The translations under genes and the position numbers were made by a program. DNA of 64,000 nucleotides, from contig JABFGG010000002.1 in the NCBI GenBank assembly GCA_013112575.1, forward strand, positions 434,001-498,000. Direction: 5' to 3'. The notes under the pieces were generated by a model. The model searched no databases. It saw nothing but the letters and a program-made list of their open reading frames with translations, and was not told the origin of the DNA. Below are positions 17,384-25,397 of this stretch, in pieces. Position 1 is the stretch's first letter, and every line of letters begins with the position of its first letter. Origin of the DNA: Chloroflexota bacterium (GTDB lineage Bacteria; Chloroflexota; Anaerolineae; Anaerolineales; UBA11579).

Positions 17384-18727
17384 ATGGCAGGACGTATCCC
17401 GGAACCCACACACCGTCCTCGCGAGCGCGTAATGCTCGTGGGGGCGGAAATATTCGGCCAGGACAATCTGCTTTCCATGGATGAGTCATTGGACGAACTT
17501 GAAATGCTGGCTGATACGGCTGGCCTGGATGTCGTGGGTGCTGCTACACAACGGCTCAAATCTCCCAACCCCAAGACCTATATCGGTTCCGGAAAGGTGG
17601 AAGAAGTGCAGGCGTTGACGGAAGAGACCGGTGCAGATGTTGTCTTGTTTGATGACGAGCTCAACCCACGCCACCAGCGTGAACTGGAGAAGATCTTTGG
17701 CGAAAAGTTGCGCGTATTAGATCGCACGGCTTTGATCCTGGATATCTTTGCCCAACATGCCAGCACTCACGAAGGTGCCTTGCAAGTTGAATTGGCCCAG
17801 TACGAGTATCTACTGCCGCGGCTAACACGTGCCTGGACGCACCTTGCTCGCCAGGCAGGTGGCGGTGGAGGTGGTTCGGGTGCCGGTGTCGGTTTGCGCG
17901 GCCCTGGTGAAACCCAGTTGGAAGTTGACCGCCGTGATATTCGCAGACGAATCGACCAATTGCGCGGCGATCTGGACAAAGTGCGCGCCCATCGTGGTCG
18001 CCACCGAGCCCGTCGCAAACGCTCGCGCATCCCTGTGGTTGCCCTTGTCGGCTATACCAATTCCGGGAAGTCTACTCTGTTAAATGCCTTGTCCTCATCG
18101 GATGTCTACGTGGCAGACCAACTCTTTGCTACCCTGGATCCCACCACGCGACGGGTAGAGTTGCCCGGCGGCCATCAGGCCTTGTTCAGTGATACGGTGG
18201 GCTTCATTCAGAAATTGCCTACAACGTTGGTAGCTGCTTTCCGCGCTACTCTTGAAGAGATCGCTGAAGCTGAATTGCTGCTTCACGTCTTGGATGTCAC
18301 TCATCCCAATGTCGATGCCCAGGCTGAAGCCGTGCTGGAAACGCTGACTGAGATCGGGGCCGACCATATCCCCATGTTGACAGTGCTTAACAAGATCGAT
18401 GACTTACCGGATCTGGATCTGGTCGATGATGCCCTTGAGCTTTTCCCCGGGGCGGTGCCGATTTCGGCGCTAAGGGAACTGGGTATGCCAGACCTTTTGG
18501 ATGCTCTCACTGAAAAGCTCTATGAGGCCTACACACCCGTTGAGGTTGATTTACCCTACAAAGAAGGTGCACTGATTGCCCTGTTCCACGAACAGGGTCA
18601 GATTGAGCATATCGAACACACTCGCAAGGGAGCCTACATCGAAGGGCGTGTGCCGGGGCGGCTGGTGGCGCGTTATCGCCCATTCCAAATCAACGCGGAA
18701 ATTGAAGAAATCGAGGAAGAAAGCTGA
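17384..18727 (+). CDS. hflX: Ribosome-associated GTPase HflX
   Basis: 447 residues. N-terminal HflX domain with YIGSGKVEEV and FDDELNPRHQRELE, a Gly-rich linker before LRGPGETQLE, then a GTPase domain with G1 VGYTNSGKST, G3 DTVGF and G4 NKID. HflX splits stalled ribosomes under stress. The ATG directly follows the aminotransferase stop and the stop shares one base with the next ATG, so the three genes are translationally coupled. Confidence 0.95.
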   Translation: MAGRIPEPTHRPRERVMLVGAEIFGQDNLLSMDESLDELEMLADTAGLDVVGAATQRLKSPNPKTYIGSGKVEEVQALTEETGADVVLFDDELNPRHQRELEKIFGEKLRVLDRTALILDIFAQHASTHEGALQVELAQYEYLLPRLTRAWTHLARQAGGGGGGSGAGVGLRGPGETQLEVDRRDIRRRIDQLRGDLDKVRAHRGRHRARRKRSRIPVVALVGYTNSGKSTLLNALSSSDVYVADQLFATLDPTTRRVELPGGHQALFSDTVGFIQKLPTTLVAAFRATLEEIAEAELLLHVLDVTHPNVDAQAEAVLETLTEIGADHIPMLTVLNKIDDLPDLDLVDDALELFPGAVPISALRELGMPDLLDALTEKLYEAYTPVEVDLPYKEGALIALFHEQGQIEHIEHTRKGAYIEGRVPGRLVARYRPFQINAEIEEIEEES

Positions 18728-18936
18728 TGCAGTTGCTTTCACGCTTTTTAGATCGCCTGTCGGAGTTCTTTGCCGCTCGCAAGGGCTTGTTGCCTATAGT
18801 GGGGTTGCTGCTAATCGCTTTGAACTTTGTAGTGCAATTTCTGCCAATGATGGGATTTGTAGCTACTAGTGACCTTTTTTTGCATTTGGGGATAGTAATT
18901 GCCATCTTGGGCTTTTTGCTGGCCTGGGCTTTGTAA
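18727..18936 (+). CDS. Small two-TM membrane protein (69 aa)
   Basis: Starts on the last base of the hflX stop (TGATG). A charged amphipathic N terminus (1-20) is followed by two hydrophobic helices (about 22-42 and 48-68). No family recognised. The overlap with hflX and the terminator just downstream make it a probable real last gene of the unit. Confidence 0.6.
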   Translation: MQLLSRFLDRLSEFFAARKGLLPIVGLLLIALNFVVQFLPMMGFVATSDLFLHLGIVIAILGFLLAWAL

Positions 18937-18956
18937 ATGCATTTGGTTTTTTGCTA

Positions 18957-18987
18957 AGAGGTCTGGATAATCCAGGCCTCTTTTTTT
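18957..18987 (+). terminator. Strong rho-independent terminator
   Basis: An 11-bp stem (AGAGGTCTGGA with TCCAGGCCTCT, one G-T pair), loop TAA, then seven T residues. It ends the kinase-aminotransferase-hflX unit. Confidence 0.92.
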
Positions 18988-19026
18988 GTGCAACCCTCGA
19001 ATATTTTTCCCGTATATAAAAATGAA

Positions 19027-19042
19027 TGTGCATAATTGCACA
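19027..19042. promoter_or_regulatory. CRP/FNR-type palindrome upstream of the carotenoid genes
   Basis: TGTGCATAATTGCACA is a perfect 16-base palindrome of the form TGTG-N8-CACA, the CRP-family half-site spacing. It lies 34 bases before the CrtB-like ATG and contains CATAAT, which could serve as a -10. A CRP-family operator is inferred. Confidence 0.45.
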
Positions 19043-19076
19043 ATCAATTAATTGCGAGATTTTTTCCGAGGGAAAG

Positions 19077-20021
19077 ATGAATCAAACTTACAGCAGCCCA
19101 GAGTTTGCCGCTGAGATCACAAAAAAGGGTAGCAGGCAAACTTTCTATACCATCCGTTTTTTTGTCGACCGTGAACGTGTTGGTGACGCCTATAGGGGGT
19201 ATGCTTATTTTCGTTGGTTAGATGATTTGCTCGATGACAGTGTTGGGTCTAAGCAAGAGAAACTGGTATTAGTTGCCAGACAGCAGAAGTTATTAGATGC
19301 TTGTTATCGCGGCAAGGTGTCAGAGGCTTTATGCAAAGAAGAAGCGATGCTCGTGGATTTGGTATGTAACGATACAGAACCAAACAGCGGTTTGCAGTCG
19401 TACCTGCGCAACATGATGAAGGTGATGAGATTCGATGTAGAAAGACGGTACCGCGTCATCAGCCAGGCAGAACTGGCCGAATACACACAGGCGCTTGCCA
19501 AGGCAGTCACGGACTACATGCACCACTTTATCGGGCATGATGACCCGCCGCCGCCTGACAGGACCCGCTACCTGGCAGTGAACGCGGCACACATCACCCA
19601 CATGCTGCGCGACACGGTTGAAGATGTGGATGCCGGTTATTTCAACATCCCGATTGAATATCTTCAGGCCGAGGAGATGCTGCCAAGCGATATTAACAAC
19701 GAGGCTTATCGACGCTGGGTGTGTGAACGCGTAGAACTTGCTCGCATGTGCTTTGCAGCTGGCCGAGAATATATGATGCAAATCAAGAACTGGCGCTGTC
19801 GCCTGGCCGGCTTTGCATATATTGCACGCTTTGAGTGGGTGCTGGGCGCGATTGAGCGTGAGAACTATAGCTTGCGAGATGGGTATCCAGAGCTAAAGGG
19901 ATTGCAGGCCAGCCTTTGGGTGTTATGGTCAGCAATCACTTCGATGTTATCTTCGATGGGGCCTGCTATTGCTATCGAGCGTCAGAAATTGGCTGTTCAA
20001 CCAGAGACTAGAGAAGAGTGA
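19077..20021 (+). CDS. Squalene/phytoene synthase family prenyltransferase
   Basis: 314 residues from the ATG with GAGGG upstream; a longer frame from 19026 crosses the palindrome and lacks a ribosome site. Two Asp-rich motifs are visible: RWLDDLLDDS and RDTVEDVDAGYFN, which bind Mg-diphosphate. The enzyme condenses two prenyl diphosphates head to head. Pairing with a CrtI-like desaturase favours phytoene synthase (CrtB); C30 squalene or diapophytoene synthesis cannot be excluded. The stop overlaps the next ATG. Confidence 0.85.
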   Translation: MNQTYSSPEFAAEITKKGSRQTFYTIRFFVDRERVGDAYRGYAYFRWLDDLLDDSVGSKQEKLVLVARQQKLLDACYRGKVSEALCKEEAMLVDLVCNDTEPNSGLQSYLRNMMKVMRFDVERRYRVISQAELAEYTQALAKAVTDYMHHFIGHDDPPPPDRTRYLAVNAAHITHMLRDTVEDVDAGYFNIPIEYLQAEEMLPSDINNEAYRRWVCERVELARMCFAAGREYMMQIKNWRCRLAGFAYIARFEWVLGAIERENYSLRDGYPELKGLQASLWVLWSAITSMLSSMGPAIAIERQKLAVQPETREE

Positions 20022-21511
20022 TGAATACAAAATCAGTGATCGTTGTGGGGGCCGGGATGGGCGGATTGACTTCTGCCATCCATCTAGCTAAGCAGGGTTT
20101 AAAAGTTACCGTTGTCGAAAAGAACTCCCGGCCTGGGGGCCGCTGTGACCGTATCAGCCGAGATGGACACCATTTTGATACCGGGCCTACCCTAATGGTT
20201 ATGCCCTTGCTGTTTGAGGCGGAGTTTGAAGCTCTTGGTATACCCATCAACAAGATGCTGGATTTACAGCGAGTTGACCCAACCTATCATCTGGTTTTTG
20301 ATGATGGCAATCAATTGGCGCTAACTTCTGACCTGAAGGCTCTGCAAGAACAACTTGAAGTGATTGAGCCGGGCAGTTTTCAGGGTTTGTTGCGCTATAT
20401 GGATGAGGGCCATCGCCACTATCATCTGGGCGTTGAAAAATTAGTTTACCCAGATTTCCGCAAGGCCTCTGACTTCTTTAAGATTGAGAATTTGCCGCTG
20501 CTATACCAAGTCAAGCCACTAGCCAACCATTATGCCAATATGTCGGCTTACTTCAATGAGCCGCGTCTGAAGGCGGCCTTCACCTTCCAGGATGTGTATA
20601 TGGGTCTCAGCCCCTTTGAAGCGCCAGCGACTTTTTCGATGATGTCTTATACGGAATTGGCCCACGGAGTGTGGTATCCCAAGGGTGGTATGTACAGCAT
20701 TGTTGAGGCTTTGTATGAATTGGCTATTGAAGCTGGTGTAAAGTTTGCTTTTGACACCACAGTCCAGCAGATTGATGTCGATGGCGGTTACACACGCGGC
20801 GTGATAGTTGGCGATGGAAGTCGACTGGATGCTGATGTTGTTTTAGCGAATGCCGACCTGTCTTACGTGCACCAGAAGCTGTTGCCGCAGAACGGAGATG
20901 GGAATCGGATGGCGCGTAAACGCCATTCCTGTTCGGTGATCAGTTTCTTCTGGGGAGTGGATAAGCGATATGAGGAGCTTCCCCCACATACCCTGTTTTT
21001 GGCGGATAATTACCGCGAGAACTTCGATAGCATTATTGACGACCTTGGCCTGCCGGATAACCCAAGCTTATATGTGCATGCTCCGGCACGACTGGATGCT
21101 TCCATGGCCCCGGAGGGGCAGGACACGCTGATTGCCATCGTGCCTGTTGGGCATATGTCGGAGAATGGCAACCAGGATTGGGTGAGCATGCGCGAAAAGG
21201 CCCGCCAGGATGTCTTCAGACGTTTGCGGATGTTGGGCGTCAATGACCTTGAGGATCACATAAAGTTTGAGATGAACTTCACGCCGTTGTCCTGGCGCAA
21301 GCGCTACAATCTTGCAAAAGGCTCCACGCATGGTCTTTGCCACAACCTGACCCAATTGGGTTATTTCCGGCCAGATTACCAACATCCCCGCTATGAGAAT
21401 TTGTATTTTGTGGGGGCCAGCACCCGCCCGGGAACGGGCATGCCTACAGCAATGGTCTCCGGCCGTCAGGCAGCCAATCGCATTCTCAATGATTTGCGTA
21501 TAGCAGTTTGA
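20021..21511 (+). CDS. crtI: Phytoene desaturase family FAD enzyme
   Basis: 496 residues. N-terminal FAD motif VVGAGMGGLTSAIHLA followed by VVEKNSRPGGRCD and FDTGPTLMVMP; C-terminal STRPGTGMPTAMVSGR, the carotenoid desaturase/isomerase signature. The ATG at 20021 overlaps the synthase TGA and is preferred to GTG 20018. It would desaturate the product of the preceding enzyme. Number of desaturation steps and C30 versus C40 substrate are unknown. Confidence 0.88.
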   Translation: MNTKSVIVVGAGMGGLTSAIHLAKQGLKVTVVEKNSRPGGRCDRISRDGHHFDTGPTLMVMPLLFEAEFEALGIPINKMLDLQRVDPTYHLVFDDGNQLALTSDLKALQEQLEVIEPGSFQGLLRYMDEGHRHYHLGVEKLVYPDFRKASDFFKIENLPLLYQVKPLANHYANMSAYFNEPRLKAAFTFQDVYMGLSPFEAPATFSMMSYTELAHGVWYPKGGMYSIVEALYELAIEAGVKFAFDTTVQQIDVDGGYTRGVIVGDGSRLDADVVLANADLSYVHQKLLPQNGDGNRMARKRHSCSVISFFWGVDKRYEELPPHTLFLADNYRENFDSIIDDLGLPDNPSLYVHAPARLDASMAPEGQDTLIAIVPVGHMSENGNQDWVSMREKARQDVFRRLRMLGVNDLEDHIKFEMNFTPLSWRKRYNLAKGSTHGLCHNLTQLGYFRPDYQHPRYENLYFVGASTRPGTGMPTAMVSGRQAANRILNDLRIAV

Positions 21512-21530
21512 AGGTTGTAGCTGAACAAAA

Positions 21531-21558
21531 AAAGGGCCTGGGATTTCCCAGGCCCTTT
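21531..21558. terminator. Bidirectional terminator between crtI and pgl
   Basis: AAAGGGCCTGGGA and TCCCAGGCCCTTT form a near-perfect inverted repeat between the convergent genes, with A-rich sequence on the left that reads as T-rich on the minus strand. Confidence 0.85.
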
Positions 21559-21559
21559 G

Positions 21560-22297
21560 CTATTCAGGTGATTCTAATCGACTAGCTGCGGCTTGATCTA
21601 AGAGCCAAAGCAATTGGCCGCTGACTGGTTGAATCAGTTGGCTGGGGTAAAGTTCTGGTTGATGGGGGCCTTCCAGAATCTGCTTGAGAGCCAGGGCTTT
21701 ATTCTCTCCTGCCACCAGGAAGGTGATCTGCGTAGCCTGGTTTATGAATGGGGCCGTAAGCGTAATGCGCCAGGTGTCTAATTTCTCAACCTGATTGGCT
21801 ACGACCCAGTTTTCTGTTTCTTGAAGAGCGGTCGTATGAGGGAACAATGACGCCGTGTGGCCGTCGTCCCCCATACCGAGGAAGATGAGGTCAAGGTTTG
21901 GTGTTTCGCTGCCAATGTAATCGCGTAAGGTGCGAATATATTCATAGGCAGCTTCTTCTGGAGGCAGTGCAGCTTCGATGCGATGCACCTGCCGCGGCTC
22001 AATGTCTATATGATCCAGGAGGGTCTCTTTGGCCATGCCATAATTGCTGTCGGGATGCTCCGGCGGTACCGAGCGCTCATCGCCCCAGTAAAAATTTACT
22101 TTGGACCAATCAACCAGGTCGCTATATTTATCAGCTAAAAGCTGATGCATTGCTTTGGGAGTGGAGCCACCGGAAAGGGCAACGTTAAAGCGATCATTTA
22201 CAGAGATGTTGAGATGGGCTTGCTCTATGAAATGTTTTACAGCGGCTTCTGCCAGTAATTGTGGATTGGGATAAACCTGGATGTTGGCTGGTTTCAT
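21560..22297 (-). CDS. pgl: 6-phosphogluconolactonase
   Basis: 245 residues, normal length. Visible blocks are ALSGGSTPKAMH, NFYWGDERSVPPEHPDSNYGMA and FLGMGDDGHTASLFP, the SOL/DevB signature. It hydrolyses 6-phosphogluconolactone in the oxidative pentose phosphate pathway. The ATG overlaps the rpiA stop by 4 bases; it is third in pgi-rpiA-pgl. Glucose-6-phosphate dehydrogenase is not in the window. Confidence 0.95.
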   Translation of the reverse strand: MKPANIQVYPNPQLLAEAAVKHFIEQAHLNISVNDRFNVALSGGSTPKAMHQLLADKYSDLVDWSKVNFYWGDERSVPPEHPDSNYGMAKETLLDHIDIEPRQVHRIEAALPPEEAAYEYIRTLRDYIGSETPNLDLIFLGMGDDGHTASLFPHTTALQETENWVVANQVEKLDTWRITLTAPFINQATQITFLVAGENKALALKQILEGPHQPELYPSQLIQPVSGQLLWLLDQAAASRLESPE

Positions 22298-22992
22298 ACT
22301 TCGGCTTGGATATGTTCGATGCCCTCGGTTCCCGCCACAATGAGGTCGGTAGCCATGCCCAGAAAGAGACCGTGCTCAACGATACCTACGCGTGTCTTAA
22401 GGAAAAAGTCCAGCATACCCAGATCAGCAATTGGCCCAAAATCACAATCCAGGATGTAGTTGTGCTGGTCGGAGATAAAGGGAGTCCCATCATCGTTTAG
22501 TCTTTGACTTACTTTGGCCCCTTGCTCTTCAATGAACCTGGCGCTAGCCTCCCAGCCAAATTGCACCACTTCCACAGGTAAAGCAAAATTTGTACCCAAT
22601 ACATCGGATCGTTTGCCAGCATCGATGACAATGATCTCGCGTTGGCTGGCCTGCGCCACCATCTTCTCGCGCAACAAAGCCCCACCACCACCTTTGATCA
22701 GGTTGAGTTCTGGGTCGACTTCATCGGCTCCGTCAATAGTGATATCAACCTGTGGGTGTGCATTTAAATCGGTCAGGGGAATCTCAAGCGCCTGGGCTTC
22801 TTCTTCAACCGCTGAAGAGCAGGGGATGCCCTGGATGCCTTTAAGTTGACCTTCTTTGAGTAATTCTGCGATGCGGCGTACTGCCCAGATGGCGGTGCTG
22901 CCATGGCCTAACCCTACAACCATACCTGACTCGACGAATTCTACAGCTTTATGGCCGGCTTGTTTTTTGTACTCAGTAAGATCAGTGCTCAT
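22294..22992 (-). CDS. rpiA: Ribose-5-phosphate isomerase A
   Basis: 232 residues. GLGHGSTAIWAV, DITIDGADEVDP, and IKGGGGALLREKMVA are the RpiA catalytic and phosphate-binding blocks. It interconverts ribose-5-phosphate and ribulose-5-phosphate. Four-base overlaps with both neighbours mark tight translational coupling. Confidence 0.95.
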   Translation of the reverse strand: MSTDLTEYKKQAGHKAVEFVESGMVVGLGHGSTAIWAVRRIAELLKEGQLKGIQGIPCSSAVEEEAQALEIPLTDLNAHPQVDITIDGADEVDPELNLIKGGGGALLREKMVAQASQREIIVIDAGKRSDVLGTNFALPVEVVQFGWEASARFIEEQGAKVSQRLNDDGTPFISDQHNYILDCDFGPIADLGMLDFFLKTRVGIVEHGLFLGMATDLIVAGTEGIEHIQAEV

Positions 22993-24620
22993 ATCAATGT
23001 TTCTGCTAAGTGGTTGATTTGTGAAATAGGATCAGCTTCAACGGACATGCTTAGTACGCGTCTATTTGCAGCCTGCAACGCGGCGGCATCACCCAAGGCC
23101 TGGGCCTGCTTGAGCACGCCGAAAGTCATATTGGACGCGTCTTGTCCAGCTTCATTGGGAATATCTATGTCGTTCCTGGTGCTGGAGACGAATTGGATAA
23201 ATAAACCAATGCCACCATCCCCTTTATGTAATTGCCCGGTGGAGTGCAGGAAACGAGGCCCGTAGCCTACGGTAGTTGCCAGCTTGTATTTGTCGCGCAG
23301 CTTGAGGCGTAATGCATCCAAAGCCCGAGTAGTTTCTGCATTCGGCGTGACATAGGCCTGAATTGAAAAGTAGTCCCCATTTTTAGCTTGCTTGAGGAAA
23401 TTGCTAAAATCTTCCGGGCTTGCATTTGTTGTATCGCCCTCAGGCAGCTTTCCTTCGCTTTGATAGGCCGCAACCATTTCTCTGGCCAGTACTTTGGCAG
23501 ATTCGACATTGGGCTGGTCGAAAGGCTGGATACCCAAACCATGTCCGGCAACGGCTGTGGCGAATTCCCAGAGGAAGAATTGACCACCGAATTCATAGAT
23601 GTTTTCCAGGCTGATGCGAATAACAGGGTGACCGGCTTTTTCCAAATCATCGGTATCTATGTGCTCACCATTGAGTTCTAGAACTACAAAAACACGGTCA
23701 TCAGCATAGACTTCACTTGCGCCAATTTTTTCACCAGCTATGGGCAGGATACCTTTGCCTTCCTTACCGGTGCTTTCAGCGATGAGTTGCTCCACCCAAT
23801 CCCCAAAGCTGCTGATAGCTGGCGAGGTTAGGAATGTCAGTTTATCGCGGCCAGCCTTGGCAAGCTCAGCCAAAATGGCCCCAAGCTGTGCACCTGGATT
23901 TTCAATGATTTGCTGTTGGCATTGGGCCGCCATTTCTCGCGCCTGTTCCAATAGCAGGGCGATGTCAACTCCCAGCAGCGCAGCGGGAACCATTCCAAAA
24001 TAAGATAAGGCGGAATAGCGGCCACCAATATTGGGATCGTTCTTGAATATGTGGCGGAACTTGTATTGCTCGCCCACATCGACGAGCTTGCTGCCTGGAT
24101 CGGTGACGGCAACAAAATGCTGGCCGACATCTTCTTCACCAACAGCAGCAAGGATCTGGTTATAGAAGTACTTAAAAAATGAAAAGGTCTCGACAGTGCC
24201 GCCTGATTTAGTAGCTACAATGAACAAGGTCTTGCTGAGGTCCAGTTTATCGGCATAGCTTTGCACCGCACCTGGGTCTGTACTGTCGAGGACATCCAAC
24301 TGCAAGAAGCCTTCTGCAGCTCCAAAGCTTTTGCTGAACACCTCAGGGGCCAGACTGGAGCCGCCCATGCCCAACAACAATACATTCGTATAGCCATCGT
24401 CTCTGACAACCTGAACCAAACCTTGAATCTCCTGAATATTGGCCTGCATATCTTCGGGAGTGTGCAACCAACCAAGCCGGTTGCTGATCTCGTCGGGATC
24501 GGGTTTCCATACTGAGTGATCGTGTTCCCAAATTCGTTCAACCACATTGGCATCTGCGATTTGGATCAGGGCGGTATCAACCGCGGACTGGTATTTATCT
24601 AGGTTGGTTTCAATTTTCAT
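22989..24620 (-). CDS. pgi: Glucose-6-phosphate isomerase-type SIS protein
   Basis: 543 residues. SIS-domain signatures are LLGMGGSSLAPEVFSK and VATKSGGTVETFSFFKYF, then GRYSALSYFG. The pattern is the one seen in the isomerase half of bacterial transaldolase/phosphoglucose-isomerase fusions, here standing alone. It would convert glucose-6-P and fructose-6-P. First gene of the minus-strand sugar-phosphate operon. Confidence 0.85.
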   Translation of the reverse strand: MKIETNLDKYQSAVDTALIQIADANVVERIWEHDHSVWKPDPDEISNRLGWLHTPEDMQANIQEIQGLVQVVRDDGYTNVLLLGMGGSSLAPEVFSKSFGAAEGFLQLDVLDSTDPGAVQSYADKLDLSKTLFIVATKSGGTVETFSFFKYFYNQILAAVGEEDVGQHFVAVTDPGSKLVDVGEQYKFRHIFKNDPNIGGRYSALSYFGMVPAALLGVDIALLLEQAREMAAQCQQQIIENPGAQLGAILAELAKAGRDKLTFLTSPAISSFGDWVEQLIAESTGKEGKGILPIAGEKIGASEVYADDRVFVVLELNGEHIDTDDLEKAGHPVIRISLENIYEFGGQFFLWEFATAVAGHGLGIQPFDQPNVESAKVLAREMVAAYQSEGKLPEGDTTNASPEDFSNFLKQAKNGDYFSIQAYVTPNAETTRALDALRLKLRDKYKLATTVGYGPRFLHSTGQLHKGDGGIGLFIQFVSSTRNDIDIPNEAGQDASNMTFGVLKQAQALGDAAALQAANRRVLSMSVEADPISQINHLAETLI

Positions 24621-24682
24621 CTGATTTTTCCTATGATCGGAGCTATTTTATCAGACCGATTTTTGTGGAGGCTCTTACGAAT

Positions 24683-25366
24683 TTAGGTAGAGGTTGGTTC
24701 AAATAATAGCGAGCGGCCGCGTTTTCCCATCTCTGCAAGTACATTCATTTTGCGCAAAGTGTAGGTCATTTTCTGGGCCAGGTCGCGGCGCATTTTCAGG
24801 GCTACTGCCAATTCTTTGTTGGTAAAGGGCATTTCCAAATCAGTGGGGAGGAGGTTCAAATAGTCACTGGCCCTCTCAAAAGTAATGATTTCCACCACTT
24901 CCAGGAGCTTTTTGTCTGCTACGCTCCAGCCCTTGCGTCGCCAACTGCCTTTGCCATCATCTACCCAAACAACCTCTTCGTGGATCATGGCAATGCACAA
25001 TTGAAAGTTGGGGTGGGTGGCAACACTCGGGATGCGCAACAGCTCGCGGAACAGCTCTTCCACGCGGCCCTTCTTGGGTGATTTGCGGCGGCTGACCTGT
25101 TTTCCCTTCTTGTTGATGCGCTGCACCCAGCGTGCTTTGGCGATGGGGTATATCATGCGAACAGGATATTCTGGGAGCAGCTTATTGAGCTTGGCTTTGA
25201 TATTGCTAAAGCTTCCGGTCTGGATTTCGATCAATGTGTTCCCACGTTTTACATCGATCACATAGCCCTCGACCTGAGTCTCGATTTCGTCCCCCGGTTG
25301 CGAAAAATGCTCTTTGAGAGCCGCGTGCCGTGAGGACTCTTTGAGGGTGCCAATGCTAGAAGTCAT
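24683..25366 (-). CDS. DUF8091-like protein with nuclease-like N-terminal motif
   Basis: 227 residues from the ATG at 25366. A longer frame to 25552 would run through the divergent CpaF gene and is rejected. N-terminal part has GYVIDVKRGNTLIEIQTGS, an Asp-x(n)-Glu-x-Gln arrangement reminiscent of PD-(D/E)XK folds. A basic RRKSPKKGR segment follows, and the C terminus looks like a winged helix (KMTYTLRKMNVL). I recall this architecture as a conserved Chloroflexota-type family of unknown function. DNA binding or cleavage is inference. Confidence 0.6.
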   Translation of the reverse strand: MTSSIGTLKESSRHAALKEHFSQPGDEIETQVEGYVIDVKRGNTLIEIQTGSFSNIKAKLNKLLPEYPVRMIYPIAKARWVQRINKKGKQVSRRKSPKKGRVEELFRELLRIPSVATHPNFQLCIAMIHEEVVWVDDGKGSWRRKGWSVADKKLLEVVEIITFERASDYLNLLPTDLEMPFTNKELAVALKMRRDLAQKMTYTLRKMNVLAEMGKRGRSLLFEPTST

Positions 25367-25397
25367 GAGGGTATTGTAATGATAAAATCGAGAAACG
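25367..25397. promoter_or_regulatory. 31-base divergent promoter region
   Basis: Minus-strand TACAAT (25373-25378) is 6 bases from the ATG at 25366. Plus-strand TAAAAT (25383-25388) is 9 bases from the ATG at 25398. No ribosome-binding site fits on either side, so leaderless transcripts are likely in both directions. Confidence 0.4.
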
